A DNA stretch of 64,000 nt from Zychaea mexicana. Lineage: Eukaryota; Mucoromycota; Mucoromycetes; Mucorales; Lichtheimiaceae. A program made the position numbers and the translations under genes. The stretch covers positions 124,001-188,000 of the forward strand of contig NW_026516718.1 in assembly GCF_025766255.1 (NCBI RefSeq), in the 5' to 3' direction. This document shows, in pieces, positions 22,480-33,595 of the stretch. The notes under the pieces are model-generated. The model saw only the letters and a program-made list of their open reading frames with translations, had not been told where the DNA came from and ran no database searches. Positions within the stretch are counted from its first letter, which is position 1. Every line of letters begins with the position of its first letter.

Positions 22480-24774
22480 ATGTCCGACGGATATTATCAC
22501 CAATCTGGATACCCTCCTCCACCACCGGCAGATGGCCCACCTCCTGGCTATCCTCCACCGCAATACGGCGGCCATGGGGTACATTGTCCTACTTTTGAAC
22601 AACATGCAAATAGATACAAAAAAAAAATAAGCTACACGTCATAGAGCTGACGCAGGAACACAAATTACATTTTGCATATACACAACAGTATGGGGAACCT
22701 GATGGTGGCTATGGCGGATACCCACCACCCCCTCCTCCCGCTGACGGTGGCTATGGTTACGGCGCACCAGATGGCTATGGACAGCCTCAGGAATACCCAC
22801 CACCCGTACCCCAGTCTTCGTATCCATCAGGTAAGTAAATATTCGAAAAAGGAGAGAGAGTGCGTGTGTGGAGTGTAAAGGGCTTGGCGCGACCCGGCCC
22901 AGTTTTGGTTACACACATTACATATTAGAACATTACGGCGGAGGCATGGCAAGAGCACAGGACGATGATGAGGATGAAAATACCTTTACCGAGCAGCACG
23001 ACAATAGCCAGTTCTTTTTAAAAGTGAAGCCTAATGCCGCACCTGCCCATTATAAGTTGTCTGACTGTAAGTTTCATCTTTTTCATGAATATTGCTGTGC
23101 GTTTGTTGCATGTATCAATAAGCCGGAGGAAGCACTCATGGAGTTTTTTTTTCGTATGATCTGGGAATATAAGGCCATGGACGCAAGCGGGCGCTGCTGA
23201 TTGGTATTAATTATTTCGGAACAGAGGCCGAGCTTAGCGGTAAGTCATAAAAGAACGTGCCTTATGAGGAACAGCAGCGTTTACTGACAACACTTGTCTA
23301 ATACCTCTTTAATTATCCTCTCGATTTTTTTCAGGTTGTAAGTATAGCAAAAAAGAATAAGACTCGCATGATAATACTTCTATATTAAGCAAACACACCA
23401 ATTAGGTATCAACGATGTCCATAACATTAAGGATTTCTTGACCACACTATATGGATTTAAACCGGTGAGTTTGAGAAGCTAAAATTAGTAAATAGAAGAA
23501 CTATAAGATTAATATAAACAATGTGTTTTTGTAGGAGGATATGGTAGTCCTTACCGATGACCAGCAAGATCCAAAGATGCTCCCTACTCGTGCCAATATC
23601 ATTGCAGCTATGCAGTGGCTAGTGAACGATGCACAAGAAAACGATTCGTAAGTATCTCCCACTCCGCCTTTTCCAACTTTTTAAAATCAGATAAAATAAC
23701 GACTTTCGGTGCAATAGGTTCTTTTTCCACTTCAGTGGTCACGGTGGTTATGTAAGGCGGATTAAGTTGTAAAAGGAACGGGGATAGGAGAGGAGAAAAG
23801 GAACAATGCTTATAAGGTATTTTGAAATGAACAACTAGGTTAAAGACGAGTCAGGCGACGAGAACGATGGTTACGATGAAACAATATATCCTCTTGACCA
23901 CGATCAATACGAAGGCACTTCCGGACAAATCATTGACGATGTAAGTGGCTGTCTCACTCTTTTAGATATTCTGTTCAGCGGGAAAGGATGATATAGTTGT
24001 TGGTCGTATAAGATCAAGGAAAAAAATTAAAGCAATGTATTATCTTACTGGACATAGGATATGCATGACTTGATGGTCAAACCTTTGCCCGAGGGATGCA
24101 GATTAACTGCAATCTATGACAGTTGTCACTCAGGCACAGCATTAGATTTACCATACACCTATTCGACCAAGGGAACAATCAAGGAACAGAATGTGTTTAA
24201 AGATGCAGGCTCTGGATTGTTGGAAGCTGGATTGGCATACGCTATGGGTGATAGAGATGGTGCACTTTCATCGTTGATGTCGCTTGGCAAGCAGATCATA
24301 AGCTCCCGCGACACGGAAGAAGAGAACAGAGAAAACAACAGCTCGGCTGCTGACGTTATCATGTTCTCTGGCTGTAAGGATGACCAAACCTCTGCAGATG
24401 CCAGTGAAGCAGGTAAAACGAATGGGAGAGATAGAGGGGGATGGAGTCGGATAGATTATTGCTGTTGATGGATGCCGCTTGATAATATCACAACAACTGA
24501 CAAAGCATGTCGTCCAGGTAAAGCAACCGGTGCTATGTCGTATGCATTTACCAGTAAGTTATCAAACATGATACTGCCTCGTTATTTACTAATAAACGTC
24601 GTTTTCTGCTGGATTACTAATATTACTATTATAGCAACGTTGCGAGAAAACCCACATCAATCGTATCAAGAGCTTTTAAACAGTGTCCGCGACATTTTGC
24701 GCGACAAGTATTCACAGCGACCTCAGCTTAGCTCTTCTCATCCAATCGATGTAAACTTGACGTTCACCTGTTAA
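22480..24774 (+). CDS. MCA1: Metacaspase (MCA1/YCA1 type I)
   Basis: Ca2+-dependent Arg/Lys-specific cysteine protease linked to protein quality control and stress death; cytosolic. Twelve exons join in frame to 428 aa: 22480-22578, 22689-22830, 22929-23066, 23174-23239, 23336-23338 (3 nt), 23406-23464, 23535-23647, 23718-23751, 23839-23940, 24058-24412, 24518-24553, 24635-24774. The N-terminal prodomain (residues 1 to about 85) is rich in Pro, Gly and Tyr, with PPPADG and [11 protein letters not shown] repeats, as in fungal type I enzymes. The catalytic His is in HFSGHGG and the catalytic Cys in YDSCHSG. Other conserved motifs are [61 protein letters not shown], and the C-terminus [11 protein letters not shown]. 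The Cys of SGCINDV exists only if the 3-nt exon is used. Confidence 0.95.
23336..23338 (+). other. Putative 3-nt micro-exon of the metacaspase gene
   Basis: The sequence TTTTTTTCAG/GTT/GTAAGTAT flanks a 3-nt exon; the neighbouring introns are 96 nt (23240-23335) and 67 nt (23339-23405). With it the protein reads SGCINDV; skipping it gives SGINDV in the same frame. The Cys is conserved in the metacaspases I can recall (GCINDA). Confidence 0.6.
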
Positions 24775-25642
24775 TATGTGGTTCAATAATTAAAAACGAG
24801 GATGACGGAAATTGCTATGGTTTTGATGAGAGGTAGAGAAAGAGTATGTTTATTATGTGTTATCTGTCTAAAATTAGGCGATCATCCCAACTCTCTGGTT
24901 ATATCGTAGTATAATCCCTCTCCATTTTTTTTGTAAATTTGCCTACTCAACAGTTTTGATCTCTTTTGGATATGGAGTACATAGATGATACTTCTCTGTA
25001 TCCAGTATTTGTTTTTGATGATCAGTTGTGCATCATTTTTTTGGAAGCGTCATAACTTGGATCGCAAAATTCAAGATTTAAAGAGAGAAATGTAACAATT
25101 CAGGAACTCAAGGCCTCAAATGGTTTCAGTTGACTGACGCTGACCTGTACCGGGACTTGTAGAGCTTAAGTTAGCGCTAAAACAACTCAGATGTACGAAG
25201 CAGAACAATACTACGGGTAAAATGCCACTGTTTCGTAACATTTTCAAGCTCTAAAGAACGATTAGAGTTCGAAAGATATTCCATCTAATATTAAAATGCG
25301 CCTTTACATCAATAAGCACAACAACATCCTGGATTTATTTATACAAAGTTTCATTGTTGTCTTCATGGTTACTGATGATAAACTATAAGCTACCATGGAA
25401 ACTCTTATCGACGAAACTCTAATCGAGCATTGAGGAGGTTCTTAATGATGCCATCGACCGATCTTCTTTGCGCGCAAGTACTATCGATAACCAATCAATG
25501 TGTCACTATTAAAAGAAGATACTGGAATGCCAAGCAGAGAGAGCTGACATTACATTTCAAGCGAGACTAAAGTTCTACTTATGGTTTAAAATCCGCTCTT
25601 TGTCCCTTCTCACGTACCCTTTTACACAAACCAAACCTCATT
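24775..25642. other. Intergenic between metacaspase and RER1
   Basis: 868 nt, AT-rich. No frame of note and no family motif on either strand. Confidence 0.5.
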
Positions 25643-26660
25643 ATGGAAGATATAAATGCAGAGGAATCCGCAAACGCATTTCTTGCCCAAAAGGCAGCTT
25701 TAGAAAGAGTAAGTATCGGTTTTCTGAGGTCAAGACGATATAAAAATCGAAACTATGTTTAAAAGGATAGTTGAAAGAAACAGCATGGTCTAATTACACC
25801 TTGATGGTTTCTTCCTATAATAGCGCTGGCAACGAATACTAGATGATACCACACCGTTTGTACATTATCGCTGGATTGGTTTTGGTGTAGCGTTGTTACT
25901 TTTTATGCTTCGCATTTTGATCGTACAAGGATGGTACATTATCACGTAAGTAGTAGCTTCTTTCACTTTTATGATCGTTTTTGTTGGTTGGAACACGTGG
26001 CAGTCTCACACTGAATTTTACGTTTTCCTTGTTAGCTATGCTTTGGGTATGAGCTTCGTCATTACAAGACTAATCCACAAACTATGAGAGGGAAGGGGAT
26101 ATGAAAAACAGAAAGAGAAACTAATACTGGAATGCGCTTTTCTTTTGTTGTGTGGGAAATCCATATAATGTATAGGTATCTACTTGCTTAACTTGTTCCT
26201 GGCATTTTTGACGCCCAAATTCGACCCGTCGTTGGAGTTGGATACGCAGGAAACTGAGATGGAAGAAGGCCCTTCTTTACCAACAAAGGCAGATGAAGAG
26301 TTCAAGCCTTTCATTCGAAGATTGCCAGAATTCAAGTTTTGGTAAGTCATATACAGACTACCGCACGCACGTTTTCATTTTGGGGGGGGGTGGGAAGGAT
26401 GAAGTGGAAATTCTGAATCCATTGCTTATCTCCATATTTCTTTCAGGTACTCTGCAACGAGAGCTACGGTGATTGCCATTTTCTGCAGCTTTTTCAGCGT
26501 ATTTGATATTCCTGTGTTCTGGCCCATCCTCTTGATCTACTTTTGCATTCTATTTGCAATCACGATGCGGCGACAAATCAAGCATATGATCAAATACAAG
26601 TATATTCCTTTTGACTGGGGAAAGAAGAATTATGGTCCTGGCACCAGTCGAAGCAGGTGA
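25643..26660 (+). CDS. RER1: RER1, Golgi-to-ER retrieval receptor
   Basis: Four-helix membrane protein that returns ER membrane proteins from the cis-Golgi in COPI vesicles. Five exons, 192 aa: 25643-25708, 25824-25945, 26036-26046 (11 nt), 26176-26341, 26447-26660. Diagnostic strings are [31 protein letters not shown] (spanning the micro-exon), [41 protein letters not shown] and [20 protein letters not shown]. Length matches the family (about 190-196 aa). The short basic tail is as expected for COPI interaction. Assignment is secure. Confidence 0.97.
26036..26046 (+). other. 11-nt micro-exon of RER1
   Basis: Flanked by GTTAG and GTATGA. It contributes the TYALG portion of the near-invariant WYIVTYALGIY segment, so it must be included for a normal protein. 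Confidence 0.85.
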
Positions 26661-27919
26661 TTTGCTTTGTAGTCGCCGACGTTGTCGTCTTCTGTCTGCT
26701 TGATGATAACCAGAGAAATCTTATATAAAAAAATAATACTGAAAGGGTTGTATATGGCTTTTTTGTACTTTTAGCGGTTATATAGACGTGGCCGCATCGT
26801 AATATATTTTCTTTTAGCTTGTGGATTTGAAATGCTTCTATAGGTTATTGTCTCCGGGATCATATACGGTTGTTGAATATGCTGTCATTTCATGGACGAC
26901 AAGATGGGAGGAAAGGGAAGAGAGAGAGAGAGAGAGGGGGGGGATATATAATAAGTTCGAGCATATTGGGCCACTTGTAGCGTTCATCAATATGGGACGC
27001 ATCATGAGACGGGCATTTGTATTATCACTGGTCTGATTACCAAGTGAAGACATAAAAAAAACTGCTACCTATTAGGTGGATCAGCCAGGCAACACGCGGA
27101 ATACATTTTTGCAATGCATAATTTATGCGATAGCTGGTTATTACATATTCAGACGCTGAGCTCGCCTGACTGACTTCGATCACTTAAAACTTACCACAAA
27201 TATCACTAAGCGCCGCGTACAATACAAAGTGTTCCTGTCATCGGGTCACAGTCAATATAAAAAGCATTCATAACGCAGGACATCTCTTACATATTTTTCT
27301 GTCACGTACCCGCATGGAATCTCTATATCCAATTTATTCGTTGTCTTTGATTTTCAGCTCGGCACCTTCTCCGTCAATTGAGGAATACATTTTCTTTTTG
27401 CGAGTACAAGGAATAAGTGCCCGATAGGGTGTTTTCTCACCATCTTACTTCTTTGTTTTGTTCTTGAAGGTTCTCGGATAGAAACGGTTGTTGGTCATGA
27501 ATTTCGACAGTAAATAAAAATAAAGATTTTAAAGAACTTGCGCCAGGATAATGCTTATCCAAAATAAAAATGCATGTCGAGTTGCATCATCTCAACATAT
27601 CACACACGCAATATAATTACCATACTGATCTCGTCTGGCGTAACATATATCATGTACTACGTGAGATCGGATGATGTACTAAACAGTACATACAATCACC
27701 GTTACATATAGAGCTGACCGCGGCAGGGCGCAAAAGCAGGGCGTCCTGCATTAGTTCTTGTTGACCTATACGGATACATTTCTTGTCGCCTTTGGAAGGT
27801 CATGTGGTCCTGTTTGCTCAAGAAAACGAAAAGTTTAAACATGTGAACTTTGTGATTTTTACTAGGTGTTGCCGTCAGCTACAGCTAGACACTTTGTGTT
27901 GTCGTTGACCAAACAAAAA
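26661..27919. other. Intergenic, 1.26 kb
   Basis: Contains an AG-rich run (26914-26945) and a TATAAAAA-like element near 27255. Short frames are present without motifs. Nothing here is supported as a gene. Confidence 0.5.
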
Positions 27920-28139
27920 ATGGCCAATAAGAGTACCTTGGGTAGAAAACAAACTGCGATGACCCGGGTTGCTCGTGACGATTGGAAAAAAAAAGTAAGG
28001 GCGTGTGGGCGTGTCAGACATCAGGCGGTCGCGGTTTACTCAGTTGGATGCAGCACAACATCATCGCCCTGAGATTGAAACGTTTTTCTGTACTACGGTA
28101 TCACTCTACTCCGGTAAAATATTCAGGTTAAACCATTGA
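27920..28139 (+). CDS. Possible small two-exon gene, 56 aa, unknown
   Basis: Exon 27920-27994 (MANKSTLGRKQTAMTRVARDDWKKK in outline) can splice over a 49-nt intron (GTAAGG...CTCAG) to 28044-28139, giving a 56-aa basic protein ending in FRLNH. The frame is kept and the splice sites are good. I recognise no family, the intron is at the short end for this window, and the second exon has no clear character. It may be a chance combination or the remnant of a larger gene. Confidence 0.3.
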
Positions 28140-28559
28140 ACAGCTCAGATGACAAAAGTCAAAATAAAAAACATGCTATACTGTTGTTTAAACGAGGTTC
28201 ATGTATTATAATAAGAGTAAAGAATTGTAAATAGTAGGAAAGCAAAACGAATATGTAAAAACAAGATATTGGTGATAAAGAAGCTGTAGAAGATGATAGA
28301 GGTAGTACAATGTGAAAGCAAACTTCCAAAACCATGCAATGTGAAAACAAATAGAAAGGATGACAGGAGGAAAGGGGAACGGCTAAATATACAAATAAAC
28401 AAAGCATTGCGTAGAATGATTAAGGGAAATTAATGGATTAAGTATGTAGTAAGTAAAATGAGATGTGGGGACATGTAGTAGTAGTAGTAGTAGTAGTAGT
28501 ATAGTAAGCAGTAGTAGTAATGGTAGTAATACGGTGATAGTAAGTAATGCAAAGGGTAA
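28140..28559. other. Intergenic, with a TAG trinucleotide run downstream of AUR1
   Basis: 420 nt in the 3' region of AUR1, with a (GTA)n run at 28474-28502 and a weaker continuation to about 28530. No gene. Confidence 0.6.
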
Positions 28560-29945
28560 TTAAGATTTTGAATGAAGCGGGAACTGAGGAAACGTCAAGG
28601 GTGTATGGGGCGTAGTAGGAGACGCAGGTTCTGCAGGTGATGATGACCCCGAGTACGACAAACCCACATTCTCCTCTTCATCCATGCTGGCATCAAGGCG
28701 ACGTAGACGCAGTGCCATCTTCTCCTCAGGCTCCATCAAGACGAGTACATCTTGTGGCATACCATCCATATCAACAGTTTCATGCATAAGCTTTTCATAG
28801 TCAGCGTCTTCTTCTGCCTCATATTTGTTGGCAAGATGACCGTAGTTGGCGTGGAATTCGATACTCTGGATGAAGCTACGGAGGCTGATCTCACGAATAC
28901 CCAAGTAATCGAGACGCGTACGGCAATCCGATCGAACGACAGGAAGATAACGCCGTGCGATGAAGAAAGTGCAGAATGCATAGATCGAACCACCCACCAA
29001 GTCAACGAGATAGTGATGTGTCAAGTACATGGTGGACCACCACATCCACATGGTGTACGCGATAGCGATTGGCCACGCTCGTGGGCACAGATACACCAAA
29101 AATGCCATCTCGATCGTCGCAGAGCCTGAATGAAGCGAAGGAAAGGCACCAAACACCAAAGGCGATGCGCCGAACGACGAACCATAGAGATTGAGGTGAA
29201 GAATCTTGTCAATTCGGGCAAGACCACCGGCTTCACCAGGAATCGTGTAGTCAGCAGGTGCTGAACCATAGCTCACCTCGTACCCTGTACGGCACAACAA
29301 TGATATCAGTTATACATGGACCATTCTAAACACCACCCATTCCAATTAATGCTTACATGGCGATGCATTCGGAAACATCAGCTGAGTGAGAACACCGCAT
29401 ACGTTCATCCATCCAAATGCTTTGCCAAACACCTGCAGTGACTTGGGAGGACCGAATACGAACAATGCCAGCGCAAAGATGAAGGGCAAAGAGAAATGAA
29501 TGACGCCGTAAGGAAGCCAGGCAAGTACGTCCAGGATGGGGTGTTGATGCTTTGATATGATCTCGGACAGGTTAGCACCATAGAGAATGCGCTCAAGACT
29601 GGGCAGGATGTTGACAAAGATATGACCCGGGCGATAGTCGGTAGAGATGAATTGGTTAGCGTAAAAGGTGATGAGCCAGGTGAAAATAGGCATTGCTGGG
29701 ACAGTAAAGCGGCGGATGTAGGGTATCATTGTCGAGGAGATGAGCAGTACTGCTAATGCCAACCGTACGAGCAGAGAGGGCGAGCGTATGATAAAGAAGT
29801 CGAGTGTCAGCAGGAATGCCATGGCACCGTAGCTGAGGGTGCGTAGCGACCATTTCCGTGGCAACAGCACCCGTAATTGGTCAATGATGGAGATGGAGGT
29901 GGAGGTGGAGGTATTGCTGGTGGTGGTGTTATGCGTTGCGGCCAT
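28560..29945 (-). CDS. AUR1: Inositol phosphorylceramide synthase catalytic subunit (AUR1)
   Basis: Transfers phosphoinositol from phosphatidylinositol to (phyto)ceramide in the Golgi; essential in fungi and the target of aureobasidin A. Two exons, 29945-29357 and 29284-28560, give 437 aa. The splice rebuilds NASPWYEVSYGSAPADY, matching the yeast FPGCPPWY...PADY segment. The PAP2-type catalytic residues are visible: FPSLHSGSATIEMAF (His) and WWSTMYLTHHYLVDLVGGS (His and Asp). Several transmembrane helices lie in residues about 45-330. The N-terminus is Thr/Ser-rich and the C-terminus is a long acidic cytosolic tail (EPEEKMALRLRRLDASMDEE). The 5' side holds a TATA-like element on the minus strand near 30008. 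Confidence 0.95.
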
Positions 29946-30718
29946 CGTAAGAGGGAAAAGAGGAAGAAAACCTTTTTCTAATCGGGTCGGGAGTGGAAGG
30001 GGTTTGGTTATATATCTTTTTCGTTCAAGCAATTGTTTTACCGAAACAATTTTTTGGTGCAACCATCCTTTCCCATCGGCCCGCGTAGTTTAACCGAACG
30101 AACGCACACCACCACGCGTGTCTGCATGTGAGCAGAGGTGCTGCTACCACTGCCGCTGCTGTGCAGCTTCTTTCCCTTTTCGTCACCTCTGATCCGAGAG
30201 AACGAGACCTCTTGTTCATCATCGAGCATCATCCCTGCTAATTGGAATTTCTTTTGGGTGTTGGGAAGAAGACCCCTGTTTTAGAAATCTGTATAACACC
30301 AAAGTTGAAGGGCCAATCTCAATTACGCACTTTCGGACGCCGAATGGCGAATAACGGGAACCGGCAGGTGCGCCGATTTAACTGCTTATGAAATGAAAAC
30401 CATCACATCTTCTCTCCGCGCAAAAACAAAGCTCAGCTCCAAAGAGGGCGCCCGTGCCTTTCTGTAAGTGACATGATGGAAGACATTTTATTATTACAAG
30501 GATGATTGATTATTAATGAATTATGCTGATGGTGTAGCTTTTGGCATACACACACACATGTAGAAGCGGTCGGGTAAGTGTCTATGCAATGTGTGTGACA
30601 CCTTTGCTTTTGCGTTGTTGCTGCATCGTCCTTCGCTGCCGGCCCTCTTCGTCCTTGAATGCCTGTTTTGTCGATTTCTTCGTCTCTCTTCGATTCTAAA
30701 TACGGAATTTTTATTCTG
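29946..30718. other. Intergenic, AUR1 promoter and LTV1 3' end
   Basis: 773 nt between two minus-strand genes. Short frames of both strands lack motifs. A CA run lies at 30549-30560. Confidence 0.5.
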
Positions 30719-32614
30719 TCAGCCGATTGCAATGACTTCTGACCACGCCCCGGAGAGTGCTCCGCTGTTCCTCAATTTTACCTTTTTGGCTTCTTTGACA
30801 GCTGCCTTTCTGGCTTTCTTCTCTTCCTTGCTTTCTGCCTTTGATCGCCGTACTCCCTTATTGATGCGCTCCTCTTCGTCCTCATCTTCGTCGTCTTCTT
30901 CATCTTCGCTATCGCTCTCTTGCTCCCCTTCCTCCTGCACCTTCTTCTTTCTAGGTGCTTCAACCAGGACGGGCATACCCGTCTTGGGGTTGATTGTAAT
31001 CTTCTTCCGTGGACCTCGGTCTGCAATCATCTGCGGATGGTTTTCTAGATTGGTATATGTTGACAGCATCGACTGGCAATCCCAGGTGTCCCTCCGTTGG
31101 GTCGGTCGCTCAAAAAGATCGACAAACTCTGACTCCTTCTTGTCCTTGCTACTGCGCTGCTGTGTTCGTGTAGTGACTGTTGCTACGCTCTCGTTATCGT
31201 CATCATCCTCGTTATCCGACAGCTTCGTTGCTAGTAAAGCTTCACGAATGGTATCCAGCTTTGCCCCTCCAGTTTCGCCATCAAGCTTGGGCTGCATCTT
31301 CTTGCCGACAATCTCATACTTGTCCAGAAAATCATCCAGAATGCTTTCGAAATCTGCTCGTTCTTCGAGTGCTTGTCCTTCTTGTTCGTAGTACTCATCC
31401 TCGTCTTCCTCTCGCAGGTATTCTTCTTCAATCTGTTCATATATTTGACCGCAAGTTAACGTAAACGAAGCAATTCGTCTTAGCGGTTTGTCCGTTGCTC
31501 CACTCCAAATCGTCTTTTCAAATTACCTTATCGAAACGATCGTCTAGCAATGAAAGCTGTGCATTACGATGCATAACAGACGATGATACTGAGAAGCCGG
31601 TATTTTTTGTCTGTCGTTCTAATACATCGTCGTCATCGCTAAAATCTGAATCGGATCCACGTCGTTGTTTGCCACGTTGGAAACTATCAATTCCAATAGA
31701 TTAACTTCAATTCCATCCTTATACCAAGTCATATCGAATATACACCATGTTCGAACTCACTTTCTGAATGCAGCTTCCCAATTGTAATTGCCGTCCTCCA
31801 GTTCCTCTTCGTAATCTTCTTCTTCGTCTTCTTCGTGCACGTATGGAGCACCTTCAGCATCCAATTCGTCAAAGAAATCCTCGTTGAGACCATCTTCGAC
31901 GTATTCTTCATCTTCCAAAGCTTCCATGATTTCACGGAGACGTGGATCCATATCCGGTTGCAATCCTCCTTCCAGACCCGTGGTTTGATTCATCACACCA
32001 ACATTCATTTCAATATCAGATGGCAATACGCCAGCTGGAAGCTCTACAAGTTTGCGATCTTTGTCGTCGTCGCCGTCGTCTTTAAATTCCAATGCTGAGG
32101 AGGACTTTTTGGGCTTTTCTTCTTTCTTTGGTGCTTCCAGAAACACTGCTTCCGTGGTTGATCCGATCGCTCTTAAATGCTGTGTATAATCGTAATCGGC
32201 TGTATCTTCAAAATAAATGCCCTGCATGGCTGCCTGACCAACACGTCTAGGTTGTGTGTTGGATATGGATAAATATCATTTGCTTATTTCTTCTTCAGAT
32301 AAACTTCTAACTGTACCTGTCAATTTCGTCTTGGTCCATTTTCTCTGGCTTTTTTTTGACATTGTCAATTTCAGCTTGTGTTTTATGCTGGAGTCAATAT
32401 ACATTCGTGCATTATTAGCAACATTGCCTGTCTTACTGTTACTCTATTCTCATGGGTGAAATCGTTTTGTTACCTTTGCAAGGTTAGACGGAATGACTTC
32501 CTTCAAAACTCGATCCGAAGCCTCGGTGTCGTTAATGAGAGGATCTCTCTGTGAACGGTGAACAACATGGTAATGTTTCGCTTCCTTTCGATCGATAAAC
32601 GGTTTGCGACCCAT
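30719..32614 (-). CDS. LTV1: LTV1, 40S ribosomal subunit assembly/export factor
   Basis: Late 40S maturation factor bound near the beak (RPS3/RPS10 region), nuclear and cytosolic. Five exons, 522 aa: 32614-32474, 32387-32317, 32246-31761, 31683-31527, 31432-30719. The N-terminus MGRKPFIDRKEAKHYHVVHR followed by SQRDPL is the family signature. GIYFEDTADYDYTQHLR follows after an insertion. The middle is very acidic (EDEEEDYEEELED; SDSEDEEDDEDEDEEE). The C-terminus is basic (KEEKKARKAAVKEAKKVKLR), as in yeast Ltv1. All exon joins keep frame. Assignment is secure. Confidence 0.95.
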
Positions 32615-33595
32615 GGCTGTGTTATGTTATAGGTGTGAGTTGGGGAGTCGAAGTGTGTGTCAAGCAAACAGGCGAAACCGAAAAAAGATTTTTTTTAACA
32701 ATCGGACTTATGTTCCATATTCGGAAAGTTTGTGCTACTTTGACAAATCAAAGCTATTCGCCCTTTGCTTTGCTTCAGGCATGAATGTGTCCCGTCAACT
32801 GTAGTATTAGGAATAGAGACGGTTTAAAAAGATATCTATTATGCATATCAGGCATGCTAGTCTAAAGAAGTCTCTCGACAAAAATAATGTTATATGGGTC
32901 ATGCAGAAATATAGAAAAAGCAGCTAGCAAAGACCAACATAGTGTCACAGCGGTATCCATCTGCTTGCTATGGTAGTCACGACTGTGCACGTGTATTGTT
33001 GACAGAGCCCAAAGGTAGAATGGATAACGGAGTAGTATAAAAAGCCAAACCCCATCAACTGGAACCTACTGCGGTATCTCAGCACAGCCTAATCACCCCC
33101 TTCATGTTCAAGCAGCAACCCTAGTCCAACTAATCGCAAAGTTCTTCTCGCTTACTGGTTTTCGGATTGGTCATCCTACTGAGAAGCGCCAAGATCAAGA
33201 TATTCACTATAATGATTCGCCTGCTCTTCTTTGGCCAAAGGATGATTTCTTGTCCAGGGTTTCCGGAACTCAATGCACCAAATACCACTCGGTGCAGTGA
33301 AAACATTGAGGCGTTATCGACTCTTGCCCCGAACACCATCAGTTCAGCCAAGTAATGCAAGTGAAATGTATTCCTGGCCTCATCAAATTTTGCTCTCCAT
33401 TCCTTCTTTCCCCATTCTTTTCTAGTGCTTTTTGATGCACTTGTTTCGTTATAAACCTCATAGCAATGTCAGTGCCAAGAAATGTTCTGTGAACCATTAT
33501 CATCTATATCAGATCGTATTTCGATGTTATATGTATTTATCCTGGATATATTATACGAGCGTGTAATCTCTATCTTTCTTGTTGTTTTTTCTTCT
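32615..33595. other. Intergenic, LTV1 promoter and 3' region of the biotin carboxylase gene
   Basis: 981 nt. A TATAAAAA element on the plus strand near 33036 is followed by only short frames (33167-33355, 62 codons, hydrophobic start, no motif). I do not call a gene. Confidence 0.45.

Noticed and set aside
22264..22644. 126-codon frame starting before the metacaspase
   Set aside because: It overlaps the true first exon of the metacaspase, and its unique part lacks any motif.
33036..33355. TATAAAAA element followed by a 62-codon plus-strand frame
   Set aside because: The frame has no motif and no support from splicing or neighbours. TATA-like strings are frequent in this AT-rich DNA.
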